From: an uncultured Flavobacteriales bacterium
Lineage (GTDB): Bacteria; Bacteroidota; Bacteroidia; Flavobacteriales_D; Sanyastnellaceae
Direction: 5' to 3'
Assembly (NCBI GenBank): GCA_905479395.1
Contig: CAJQMI010000039.1
Coordinates: forward strand, 1 to 60,008
DNA length: 60,008 bases
In this document: positions 52,025-59,815 of the stretch, one piece after another
Layout of the letters: every line of letters begins with the position of its first letter
How positions within the stretch are numbered: position 1 is the first letter of the stretch
Position numbers and translations under genes: made by a program
Notes under the pieces: model-generated
What the model was told of the DNA's origin: nothing
What the model saw: only the letters and a program-made list of their open reading frames with translations
The model's database searches: none

Positions 52025-53121
52025 ATGTTCTCATCCTAAATCCGTTTCACGGCGGTTCACATGCCCAGTGGGCGGATGCATTGCAACAAAACTGGGGAGG
52101 ATTGAAGAATCGAAAAATAAGCTTGTTGACTCTGCCGGGAAGGCATTGGAAGTGGCGTATGCACGCAGCAAGTGCTGAATTTGCTCGGCAATGTGCATTA
52201 ACAACCACGCTTCCTCATGCCATCATTTGCACAGATATGATGGATGTTGCCACGTTCAAAGGAATGCTCCGGAAAGATTGGGCCGGTGTCCCCATCGTTC
52301 AGTACTTCCATGAAAATCAAATTACATTTCCCTGGAGCCCTGCAGATAAGGACGCACAAACTGGTCGGGACCGAACGTATGGAATGATGAACATCCTTTC
52401 AGCAATGGCGTCGGATGCAATCTGGTTTAATTCCCATTTTCATCGGAAAAAGTTTCTGGATGCAATCCCGAAATTCATGCACCCGATGCCGGATGAAAAG
52501 CTTGTGTTTTCGGAACATCCATTCGAAAAGAAATCGAGCGTCGTCCCCATTGGCATTGCATACCCTGAGAACGTTGATGCCCAGAGGAAATGCAATGATG
52601 CGCCGACAATTTTGTGGAATCACCGCTGGGAATTTGATAAAGCACCTGAGTTCCTTCTCAATGCTTTGAGGGACTTCGAGGCCCATGGTTTATCGTTTTC
52701 CCTCATTCTTACAGGGCCTCAATTTTCCTCCACTCCTCCAGCACTGGATCAAATCGTGTCAAACTTTCAAGCGAACATCATCCATCAAGGATATTGCGAA
52801 AACCGAAAGGATTATCAGCAACTCTTGATGAGAAGTGATTTTGTAATTCACTCACCGAAGCAAGAGTATTTTGGAATCAGTATTTTAGAGGCATTGGCAC
52901 ATGGCGTCATCCCCATATTGGGCAGAGGAAATGCCTATGACGATTGGTGCCAAGAGAAATTCTTGGTAGATGACGCCAAAACGCTCCGCTGCCGCTTTCA
53001 AGAATTTTCGAGAGAACCGACACCGCATCGAAATGATGCTCGAAAAATCGCCAAACAATTCAAGTGGGAAGAAGTGATACGGCTATACGACTCAGCCCTT
53101 ATTTCATTGCTGAAGGGTTGA
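52009..53121 (+). CDS. DUF3524 glycosyltransferase, tRNA-queuosine mannosyltransferase (QTMAN/GTDC1)-like
   Basis: 370 residues. The N-terminal DUF3524 half shows ILNPFHGGSHAQWADAL, YFHENQITFPWSPADKD and YGMMNILSAMASDAIWFNS, closely matching the pattern of animal GTDC1. The C-terminal GT4-type half has ILWNHRWEFDKAPEF, HQGYCENRKDYQQLLMRSDFVIHS and EYFGISILEALAHGVIPIL, including the EFFGxxxLEA-type motif that binds the sugar nucleotide. The human protein mannosylates queuosine at position 34 of tRNA-Asp. A tRNA or related acceptor is inferred for this one. No Q-biosynthesis genes are in the window. It starts within the last 16 nt of the phospholipase-like gene. Confidence 0.87.
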   Translation: MAHELNVLILNPFHGGSHAQWADALQQNWGGLKNRKISLLTLPGRHWKWRMHAASAEFARQCALTTTLPHAIICTDMMDVATFKGMLRKDWAGVPIVQYFHENQITFPWSPADKDAQTGRDRTYGMMNILSAMASDAIWFNSHFHRKKFLDAIPKFMHPMPDEKLVFSEHPFEKKSSVVPIGIAYPENVDAQRKCNDAPTILWNHRWEFDKAPEFLLNALRDFEAHGLSFSLILTGPQFSSTPPALDQIVSNFQANIIHQGYCENRKDYQQLLMRSDFVIHSPKQEYFGISILEALAHGVIPILGRGNAYDDWCQEKFLVDDAKTLRCRFQEFSREPTPHRNDARKIAKQFKWEEVIRLYDSALISLLKG

Positions 53122-53520
53122 ATCCCCTGCGTCTTGGATGGCACGCAACAAGAATTCAGGAAGAGCCACTGGACGCAAAGTTTCTTTGCTCAGGCAAGCC
53201 AATTCAACAATTGCCTCCGACACAATGGCATCATGAACAAAAAGCTGACAATTGAAGCCAATGCGAATCCGTCCCTTCAACATAACCGTCGTTTGCACCG
53301 AAACAATGTCGTCATAAAGCACGGCACCTTTGTATTTAATTGATAAATCGATGACCGGAAGCAAAAATCCTTGCAACTCTATTTCGGTGTATGGGCATCC
53401 CAAATCACGAAGCATCTCAATTCGAGCCGCTTCCAAATAGTGCAGATAGGAAGCATGATGAACACGTCCCATTTGATCCGTTTCACCGTAACGCACTCGC
53501 ACTCTATAGTTATGAACCAT
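53104..53520 (-). CDS. 4HBT-family acyl-CoA thioesterase
   Basis: 138 residues of the hot-dog fold, YbgC/FadM type. The active-site motif is RYGETDQMGRVHHASYLHYLEAARIE, with the catalytic Asp of ETDQMG. The C-terminal part has VSVQTTVMLKGRIRIGFNC and AIVELACLSKETLRPVALP. It hydrolyses acyl-CoA or acyl-ACP thioesters; substrate unknown. Its 3' end overlaps the convergent glycosyltransferase gene by 18 nt. It is divergent from dnaA across a 331-bp gap. Confidence 0.9.
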   Translation of the reverse strand: MVHNYRVRVRYGETDQMGRVHHASYLHYLEAARIEMLRDLGCPYTEIELQGFLLPVIDLSIKYKGAVLYDDIVSVQTTVMLKGRIRIGFNCQLFVHDAIVSEAIVELACLSKETLRPVALPEFLLRAIQDAGDSTLQQ

Positions 53521-53533
53521 TTTGACTTCAATT

Positions 53534-53562
53534 TTGAGAACTACAAGAACTCAATATTTGAG
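53534..53562. promoter_or_regulatory. three alternating half-sites upstream of the thioesterase gene
   Basis: TTGAG (53534-53538), CTCAA (53550-53554) and TTGAG (53558-53562) alternate in orientation. The last two form the 13-bp palindrome CTCAA-TAT-TTGAG. They lie 14-42 nt upstream of the thioesterase start, where a promoter would be, suggesting an operator. Confidence 0.28.
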
Positions 53563-53769
53563 CACAACAAAAGTTTTAAGATATCAACAACGTCTAAATT
53601 GGCTCTTTCATATACCACTCATTATCAATAATTTACAAATATAATCAAGACGAATGACTGATAATAGCTTTTACAGCTTATGTAATAATGACCCTCCTCG
53701 AGATCAGAATTAAAAAAAGGTAAAAGTCAAGGGTCAAAACGTTTTTTTTTCCGCGAGTTTATCAGAATC

Positions 53770-53798
53770 TTGCACACGCTTTCGAACGGTACTTTTTG
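53770..53798 (+). promoter_or_regulatory. candidate dnaA promoter
   Basis: TTG at 53770-53772, a 17-nt spacer, and TACTTTTTG at 53790-53798. The second element has one extra T relative to the TAnnTTTG consensus. The predicted leader before the dnaA ATG at 53852 is about 45-50 nt. Confidence 0.35.
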
Positions 53799-53851
53799 AC
53801 CGAACGAAATATCAAAACCAACCCTCTCTGAACTTCTAATTCAGCCGAATC

Positions 53852-55294
53852 ATGAATCAAGATCACTTAGCCGTCTGGAACAATTGTCTCGACATCATCA
53901 AAGACAACATCAGCAGCCAAGCGTTCAAAACATGGTTTTACCCGATCAAACCCGTCCGGCTTGAAAACAAGGTGCTAACCATCCAAGTTCCGTCGCAATT
54001 TTTCTACGAGTGGCTTGAAGAGCACTACATTCAACTGCTCAGCAAAACCATTCACAAAGAATTAGGCCCTGATGCTCGTCTAGAGTACAGCATTATCATG
54101 GAGAATTCGGGGGCCTCAGGAAATCAGGCAGCGAGTCCGTATGCTGTCAAAATGCCAATGACCAATCGACAGGCCACGAAAAATCCAGCTATATCGATGA
54201 GTGCGGGCATCCATGAAACCCCCATCAAAAATCCATTTGTTATTCCGGGGCTTCGAAAGCTCAACATTGATTCGAACTTGAATCCAAATTACAACTTTGG
54301 ACAGTTCATTGAAGGAGAATGCAACCGCCTTGCCCGATCCGCTGGATTCGCTGTCGCGAATAAACCTGGAGGCACCTCGTTCAATCCTCTCTTGATCTAC
54401 GGATCAACTGGACTCGGGAAAACACACCTGGCTCATGCTATCGGACTGGAAATCAAAGAGCAAAATCCTGAACTTACTGTTCTGTACGTGAGCTCAGAGA
54501 AATTCACTCATCAATTCATCGACGCCGTCAGAAATAACTCTGTCAACGACTTCAGTCATTTCTACCAAATGGTAGACGTGCTCATAATCGATGATGTTCA
54601 GTTCTTTAGCGGCAAGGAAAAGACACAAGATGTCTTTTTCCACATATTCAATCATCTCCACCAAACTGGAAAGCAAATTGTCCTCACTTCGGACAAAGCA
54701 CCGGTGGAAATGCAGGGCATGGAGCAACGACTTCTTAGCCGTTTCAAATGGGGTCTGAGCGCTGATTTACAGGTGCCATCGTTGGAAACCCGAATGGCGA
54801 TTCTCGAAAAAATGATGTACGCCGATGGCATTGAATTGCCTCGAGAGGTGGTTGAGTATCTCGCGTACAGCATAACCTCAAATGTCAGAGAGCTTGAGGG
54901 AGCCCTTATTTCTTTGATAGCGCAGAGCAGCTTAAACAAGAAGTCAATCACCTTGGATCTTGCCAAGCAAATGATTGACAAATTCGTTAAGAATACAGCC
55001 CGCGAAGTGAGCATAGACTACATCCAAAAGGTCGTTTGTGATTATTTCGATCTTCCATTGGAACTGCTCAAGTCCAAAACAAGGAAACGTGAGATCGTGC
55101 AGGCGCGACAGATTGCCATGTACTTCTCCAAGAAAATGACCAAAAGTTCGCTGGCCAACATTGGACTTCATTGCGGAGGAAAAGACCACGCAACCGTTCT
55201 TCATGCCTGTCGCACGGTCAATAACCTGCAGGAGACAGACAAACATTTCCGGAAGTATTTGGACGACTTGGAAAAAAAGCTTGCCATACACTAA
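53852..55294 (+). CDS. dnaA: chromosomal replication initiator DnaA
   Basis: 480 residues, normal. Domain I is at about 1-80 (VWNNCLDIIKDNISSQAFKTWF in part) and a linker follows to about 125. The AAA+ domain III has Walker A GSTGLGKTHLAHAIG, Walker B VLIIDDVQFF, sensor I TSDKAP and the arginine-finger segment EQRLLSRFKWG. Domain IV, which binds DNA boxes, has KTRKREIVQARQIAMYFSKK and the signature GGKDHATVLHACRTV. It opens the replication origin. The start codon is well supported by the MNQDHLAVWNNC start. A phosphatase gene follows after 6 nt. Confidence 0.98.
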   Translation: MNQDHLAVWNNCLDIIKDNISSQAFKTWFYPIKPVRLENKVLTIQVPSQFFYEWLEEHYIQLLSKTIHKELGPDARLEYSIIMENSGASGNQAASPYAVKMPMTNRQATKNPAISMSAGIHETPIKNPFVIPGLRKLNIDSNLNPNYNFGQFIEGECNRLARSAGFAVANKPGGTSFNPLLIYGSTGLGKTHLAHAIGLEIKEQNPELTVLYVSSEKFTHQFIDAVRNNSVNDFSHFYQMVDVLIIDDVQFFSGKEKTQDVFFHIFNHLHQTGKQIVLTSDKAPVEMQGMEQRLLSRFKWGLSADLQVPSLETRMAILEKMMYADGIELPREVVEYLAYSITSNVRELEGALISLIAQSSLNKKSITLDLAKQMIDKFVKNTAREVSIDYIQKVVCDYFDLPLELLKSKTRKREIVQARQIAMYFSKKMTKSSLANIGLHCGGKDHATVLHACRTVNNLQETDKHFRKYLDDLEKKLAIH

Positions 55295-55300
55295 TTGGGC

Positions 55301-55735
55301 ATGAAGCGTGTACTGGTCGTTTGCTTGGGCAACATTTGCCGATCACCGATCGGGGAAGAATTGCTTCGAATACACGCAAAAAAAAACAGTTATAACCTAT
55401 TCGTTGACTCAGCAGGGACATCAGGTTGGCACCAAGGAAACTCACCTGATCCGCGATCATGTGAAGTCATGAAGCGACATGGCCATAACATTGATTCGCA
55501 GCGATCAAGGCCTTTGATAGATCAAGACTTGCAAACGTTTGACTGCATTTTGGTCATGGATGCCCAAAACCTTGCTGATACCCAATCGCTCCCTGTGGGT
55601 CAAGCCGAAATTCAATTGTTCGTACCAAACACAGACGTGCCAGACCCATATTACGGAGAAGGTGACGGCTTCATGCATGTCTATGAAATGTTAGATAAAG
55701 CTGCAGAAAACTGGATTAAAACTTGGTCGACCTAA
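55301..55735 (+). CDS. low-molecular-weight protein tyrosine phosphatase
   Basis: 144 residues from the ATG at 55301; a TTG at 55295 is also in frame but less likely. The P-loop VCLGNICRSPIGEELL holds the C-x5-R-S catalytic motif (Cys9, Arg15 approximately), and the general acid Asp is in VPDPYYGEGDGF near the C-terminus. The middle motif SAGTSGWHQGNSPDPRS is typical. Such enzymes dephosphorylate tyrosine, often on exopolysaccharide kinases; no such kinase is nearby. Cytoplasmic, 6 nt after dnaA and 38 nt before the methyltransferase gene. Confidence 0.94.
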   Translation: MKRVLVVCLGNICRSPIGEELLRIHAKKNSYNLFVDSAGTSGWHQGNSPDPRSCEVMKRHGHNIDSQRSRPLIDQDLQTFDCILVMDAQNLADTQSLPVGQAEIQLFVPNTDVPDPYYGEGDGFMHVYEMLDKAAENWIKTWST

Positions 55736-55773
55736 TGCTTTAGGGCTGTGAATTCAAACATTACAATTCTTTT

Positions 55774-56478
55774 ATGAAAACGCTTCATCTGATTCCCAAC
55801 ACGCTCGGATGCCGGTTGCCGCACGAAGTCCTCTCCGCCCGTGCCATTTCCGCATTGGGGAATTGCAACCGACTCATCGTTGAAAGCGATCGCAGCACAA
55901 GGCGCCTCCTCAAGGATGCCTTCCCAGATGAAAATCCAAACATCAAACCAAGTTTCCTTCTCAATGAGCATACTCAGCCAGAAGATCTGGTCGATTTGCT
56001 GCAGTGGTTCAAAGACGATGGAGACATCGCCTTGCTCTCAGATGCTGGAGCACCTGGAGTAGCTGACCCCGGAGCAGCAGCTGTCCGAATGGCGCACAAT
56101 GCCGGCTGGCGCGTCATCCCCCACGTTGGCCCAAGCTCCATTCTTCTCGCCATTATGGCCTCGGGAATGAATGGCCAAAATTTTGCTTTCAAAGGTTACT
56201 TGCCACGAGACGATCAACGCCGCGACAAACTCTGGAGGGAAATGAACGAAGGACTGCAACGAAGGAAAGAAACGCAGATATTCATGGAGCCTCCCTATCG
56301 CAACGATACCACATTCGCGGAATGTTTGAAGCGATTAAACGCAGACCAACAGCTGTGCGTTGCTGTCGACATCACACTTGACAGCGAATGGATACAATCG
56401 AAAACAATTGAAGACTGGAAAAAAGTCCCAAAGCCAGAATTGAACAAGAGGCCCTGCCTGTTTCTATTGGGCAATTAG
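55774..56478 (+). CDS. RsmI-like SAM-dependent methyltransferase (tetrapyrrole methylase fold)
   Basis: 234 residues. The fold markers are present: LHLIPNTLG at the N-terminus, IALLSDAGAPGVADPGAAAVRMAHNAGW (in part) for the SAM loop, VGPSSILLAIMASGMNGQNFAFKGYLPR, and IFMEPPYRNDTTFAECLKRL. These match RsmI, which 2'-O-methylates C1402 of 16S rRNA, but the protein is shorter than RsmI (about 285) and lacks its C-terminal domain. A paralogue of RsmI with an unknown target is likely. The gene overlaps the convergent FKBP-like gene by 15 nt. Confidence 0.86.
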   Translation: MKTLHLIPNTLGCRLPHEVLSARAISALGNCNRLIVESDRSTRRLLKDAFPDENPNIKPSFLLNEHTQPEDLVDLLQWFKDDGDIALLSDAGAPGVADPGAAAVRMAHNAGWRVIPHVGPSSILLAIMASGMNGQNFAFKGYLPRDDQRRDKLWREMNEGLQRRKETQIFMEPPYRNDTTFAECLKRLNADQQLCVAVDITLDSEWIQSKTIEDWKKVPKPELNKRPCLFLLGN

Positions 56479-57528
56479 AGCAGAAGAAGCGTCTTTGACC
56501 GAATCCGAGACAACACTCCACTCCCATTGAAAGCCCACCACATCATTCGGTGCTAAACCTACGCTTGGAACTCCCTGATTCCCAAAAGCATAAGAAACAG
56601 GGCAGTGACACTCCCAACGAGTGCGGCTGGGACTCTGCCTCATCATCCCCTCAAGAATTGGCAGTACCTGCTGATCATCACCGACTCGAAAAGACCATTC
56701 GTTCCACCCCAAATCGAGCTCATTGCCGAGAAACACTGATGATCGGAATGTTCGCATGCTAATTTCTACTTGCGCACCATTCACAAATCCCGTCTCATCA
56801 ATGGCTGTCGAATCATTCCACGATATGCAAGGGCTTGGAACCAATTCAGGATGCTGAATCCAACTCCCATCACTTGGCCAAAGGCCTGATTCAAATGCAT
56901 CGATGATGTCGTTCCAATTGCCCGCAAGAGAGGCAGCTGCGGGAACAGCGGCTACAGGATGCGATTCAAAAAACTCAATTTCCATCCACAAAACTGCATC
57001 TTGGGGCACGAGCGGCGGCCAACCTGACAATCCCCAGGCCAAATGTGATGGCACAAGAGCACTCAAAGCGTTCGTTGCGACCAATCGTTTGGCCAACTCA
57101 TGGAAACCCACCGGCCAATTTGACGCATCAACGACCAATGAAAAAGGCTGCTCAACGGTCCAATCAAATAGAAGCGTCGAATCCATGAGCATCACCCTCC
57201 CAACCCAAGAAAGAGTATCACCCTTTTCAATCGTCCGTGGATCATCCAACAAAGGACCTTGAATCAATTGTATTCCAGACGCTTGATGAAGAAACCCACC
57301 TTGCACCTGCCACCCCCAAGAACGGCTAACCGAATCAATCATCAGCGCTTCCTTCTCTGCATTGCGTTGATTCAATTCAATCAAATCGAGCATTGAAACA
57401 GGTCGCTTTGGAACTGGAACTTTTGACGAATCACATGAACAAAAAACCGCACAAATCAGGGCAAGCACGAGATTTGTTGCGTTTCTCACCTTCACTTGAT
57501 GCAGCAGACAGAACCAATGCTGAATCAT
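56464..57528 (-). CDS. lipoprotein with two degenerate FKBP-type domains (GldI-position)
   Basis: 354 residues from the ATG at 57528, which overlaps the nrnA-type stop as ATGA. A hydrophobic segment ends in a lipobox-like FCSC. Two FKBP-fold domains can be traced: about 90-200 (KGDTLSWVGRV, FSLVVDASNWPVGFHELAKRL, SHLAWGLSGWPPLVPQDAVLWMEIEF) and about 245-350 (VNGAQVEISMRTF, WSFRVGDDQQVLPILEGMM, PVSYAFGNQGVPSVGLAPNDVVGFQWEW). Many usual active-site aromatics are altered, so isomerase activity is doubtful. In flavobacteria the gliding-motility PPIase lipoprotein GldI lies next to a DHH phosphoesterase gene, so this may be its counterpart. Confidence 0.7.
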   Translation of the reverse strand: MIQHWFCLLHQVKVRNATNLVLALICAVFCSCDSSKVPVPKRPVSMLDLIELNQRNAEKEALMIDSVSRSWGWQVQGGFLHQASGIQLIQGPLLDDPRTIEKGDTLSWVGRVMLMDSTLLFDWTVEQPFSLVVDASNWPVGFHELAKRLVATNALSALVPSHLAWGLSGWPPLVPQDAVLWMEIEFFESHPVAAVPAAASLAGNWNDIIDAFESGLWPSDGSWIQHPELVPSPCISWNDSTAIDETGFVNGAQVEISMRTFRSSVFLGNELDLGWNEWSFRVGDDQQVLPILEGMMRQSPSRTRWECHCPVSYAFGNQGVPSVGLAPNDVVGFQWEWSVVSDSVKDASSALIAQ

Positions 57529-58583
57529 CGCTGTTCGATGATCCAATTCTCCAATACTGCATCCACCTGCGCCTTTGCATCAGCCAAAGAAAGCCCCAGT
57601 AAAACTCCCCCAGCTGCATTGGTATGGCCACCTCCACTGAAATGTGCTGAAGCCAAAGCCTGAACATCAACCATTCCTTTGGACCGAAGACTCATCTTGA
57701 CTTTTCCAGGGTCTGACTCTCGCATAAAAATGGCCATCTGCACTCCTCGAATCCCCAAAATGCGATTCACGAGTCCTTCGGTATCTCCTGAAACATAATT
57801 GAAACGTTCCAAGTCATTTAGACCCAATGCAATGACGCCTATCCCCGCCTCTTCCCAAATTTTCAATCGTTCACTCAAAGCAAACCCATGAAGCTGAACC
57901 CGGCTCAAAGACTGATCATCGAATGTTGCTTCGTGAACTTCAGCATGATTTAACCCCAAATCCAGCAAGGCAGCAATAACGGCGTGCGTATGGCCCGTAA
58001 CGGACGGAAATCGAAAAGAGCCCGTATCCGTTACAATGCCCGTATACAGACATTGTGCAGCCTCCAAATTCATATCTGACCAACACCCACTGGACAACGC
58101 CCAATCACAAATCAATTCACATGTCGAGCCACACAAAGGGTCTGAAACCATAAGCTCAGCGAATGCATCCGGGTCACGATGGTGATCAATCATAATACGC
58201 TTGGCGCTGCAAGTTCGAATCACTTCAGCCAAACTACCTGCACGATCCGGTGCATTGTAATCCAAGCAAAACAACACATCTGCCGTGCCGATTATCTCTT
58301 CTGTTGCTTCTGGTTCTTCACTGTGAAAACGGATGGATGCAGCACCCGGCATCCAATCCAAGAATGCAGCAAAGCGATCTGGTAAGACAACGGACGCTTT
58401 CAAACCTTGCGCAGCAAACAAATGGAACAGACCGAGCACTGACCCCACAGCATCGCCATCAGGAGAGCGGTGCGCAGTGATTGCAATCTTTGAACCTCCA
58501 TCAAGCAATTCCTGCATGGCTTGCAGTACTTGCGGTGTCCAGCCAACGCTCACTTTCCGCAATAAATTTTCTTCAGTTGTCAT
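57525..58583 (-). CDS. nrnA: DHH/DHHA1 phosphoesterase, NrnA-type (oligoribonuclease / pAp phosphatase)
   Basis: 352 residues from the ATG at 58583; the preceding in-frame codon set begins with a TTG. The DHH domain has HRSPDGDAVGSVLGLF, LDYNAPDRAG and the signature MIDHHRDPD. The middle region has GSTCELICDWALSSG, then YTGIVTDTGSFRFPSVT. The DHHA1 domain ends with KMSLRSKGMVDVQALASAHFSGGGHTNAAGG (in part), including the GGGH motif. NrnA degrades short RNA and 3'-phosphoadenosine-5'-phosphate. It overlaps the FKBP-like gene by 4 nt and is divergent from the DUF6702-like gene across 33 nt. Confidence 0.92.
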   Translation of the reverse strand: MTTEENLLRKVSVGWTPQVLQAMQELLDGGSKIAITAHRSPDGDAVGSVLGLFHLFAAQGLKASVVLPDRFAAFLDWMPGAASIRFHSEEPEATEEIIGTADVLFCLDYNAPDRAGSLAEVIRTCSAKRIMIDHHRDPDAFAELMVSDPLCGSTCELICDWALSSGCWSDMNLEAAQCLYTGIVTDTGSFRFPSVTGHTHAVIAALLDLGLNHAEVHEATFDDQSLSRVQLHGFALSERLKIWEEAGIGVIALGLNDLERFNYVSGDTEGLVNRILGIRGVQMAIFMRESDPGKVKMSLRSKGMVDVQALASAHFSGGGHTNAAGGVLLGLSLADAKAQVDAVLENWIIEQR

Positions 58584-58616
58584 GTCTTGCAAGTTACCAC
58601 GACCTAATTTTGTTCC

Positions 58617-59156
58617 ATGCAGTTAGCTCGCATCTTATTCGTCATCTTCTTCACATGCTCTAGTTACGCCGCGAAAAGCGATGCATCCCTGGACCACGAT
58701 TTCCATTTCAGCCGCCTGGCCTTGGAATGGAATTCTAAGACCGCTACTTGGCAAGGAATTTTGCGCGTGTTTACAGATGATCTGGAGCGAGGGCTTTCAG
58801 CAGCGAATGGCAATGATCTCACCTGGCGCCTCGGTGATCGACGCGAGCGAGAAGGCGCGGATCTCGCCATTGCAGAATATGTCATGGCACACTGGACAGG
58901 CATTGCAGGACCGAATTCACAAACAACTTTGCAATGGAACTACGTGGGCAAAGAAATCGACTTGGACCTGAGCTACATCTACATTGAATCAAATGCCATT
59001 GAGGCCCCTTTGCCTTTGGAAATAACCTCAAATGGTTTTTTCGAATTGTTCGACGATCAGGTCAATGAAGTCACTTTCAACTTAGGTGGAGAATCCAGAC
59101 GTGAATGGCTCAGCCAAGAATCTGCATCGGTTCGCATTGAATCCATTGCTCCATGA
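58617..59156 (+). CDS. secreted DUF6702-like protein
   Basis: 179 residues. Signal peptide about 1-18 (ILFVIFFTCSSYAA). The mature sequence is beta-rich and acidic with the pattern HDFHFSRLALEWN, GILRVFTDDLERGL, IAEYVMAHW, YVGKEIDLDLSYIYIES and FELFDDQVNEVTFNLGG, as in the DUF6702 family of Bacteroidota. Its function is unknown; such genes often sit near metalloprotease or TonB genes, none of which is adjacent. It overlaps the nth start by 4 nt (ATGA). Confidence 0.75.
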   Translation: MQLARILFVIFFTCSSYAAKSDASLDHDFHFSRLALEWNSKTATWQGILRVFTDDLERGLSAANGNDLTWRLGDRREREGADLAIAEYVMAHWTGIAGPNSQTTLQWNYVGKEIDLDLSYIYIESNAIEAPLPLEITSNGFFELFDDQVNEVTFNLGGESRREWLSQESASVRIESIAP

Positions 59157-59803
59157 AGAAACTTGAAAAAGTCGCATTTATCCTGCACGAACTGGAACGG
59201 CTTTATCCCAAACCGCCTGTGCCGCTGGATCACACCGACTCTTACACGCTGCTCATCGCAGTTCTCCTCTCTGCACAATGCACCGATGCTCGTGTAAACA
59301 CCGTCACCCCCGCCCTGTTTGATTTGGCAAATACGCCTGAGAAAATGACCAAAGTGACGGTTGAAGCGATCAAAGCAATCATACGTCCATGTGGGTTGTC
59401 CCCCGCAAAATCAAAGAACATCCACCGTCTATCTGAATTGTTGATGGAACATCATGATGGGGAAGTTCCGAGCAGTTTTGAGGCACTTGAAGCATTGCCA
59501 GGAGTGGGACACAAAACAGCATCGGTCGTGATGGCTCAAGCCTTTGGAGTGCCTGCTTTTCCGGTAGACACTCACATCCATCGGCTGATGTACCGTTGGG
59601 GACTTTCAAACGGAAAAAGTGTGGAACAAACCGAACGCGACGCCAAGCGGCTCTTTCCTAAGGAAAAATGGAATGACCTCCACTTGCAAATCATTTTTTA
59701 CGCTCGAGAATATAGCCCTGCGCGGGGTCTCAAATGGCAAGATGACCACCTGTTGCGCAAGTGTGGCCGTCCATCAGAGCAACGGAAATGGATGTCCAGC
59801 TGA
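59153..59803 (+). CDS. nth: endonuclease III (DNA glycosylase/AP lyase) without the iron-sulfur cysteines
   Basis: 216 residues. It removes oxidised pyrimidines and cuts the abasic site. The helix-hairpin-helix LPGVGHKTASVVMAQAF contains the catalytic Lys, and PAFPVDTHIHRLMYRW contains the catalytic Asp. Motifs LLIAVLLSAQCTDARVN and RPCGLSPAKSKNI are typical. The usual C-terminal C-x6-C-x2-C-x5-C of the [4Fe-4S] loop is absent: the end reads YSPARGLKWQDD, then LLRKCGRPSEQRKW, with a single Cys. This cluster-free variant looks like a clade feature. It overlaps the upstream gene by 4 nt. Confidence 0.94.
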   Translation: MKKLEKVAFILHELERLYPKPPVPLDHTDSYTLLIAVLLSAQCTDARVNTVTPALFDLANTPEKMTKVTVEAIKAIIRPCGLSPAKSKNIHRLSELLMEHHDGEVPSSFEALEALPGVGHKTASVVMAQAFGVPAFPVDTHIHRLMYRWGLSNGKSVEQTERDAKRLFPKEKWNDLHLQIIFYAREYSPARGLKWQDDHLLRKCGRPSEQRKWMSS

Positions 59804-59815
59804 GCCTTAACTAAC

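Larger units (their letters stand above)
53521..53851. other. 331-bp A/T-rich region between the thioesterase gene and dnaA
   Basis: No gene is supported. The region is clearly A/T-rich compared with its neighbours, with runs of A and a nine-T run near 53741-53755. I found no TTATCCACA-type DnaA box cluster, so an origin is not supported by motifs. It holds the spaced half-sites at 53534-53562 and the candidate dnaA promoter at 53770-53798. Confidence 0.5.

Noticed and set aside
53521-53851. Replication origin next to dnaA
   Set aside because: The region is A/T-rich, but no cluster of DnaA boxes or repeated motif was seen.
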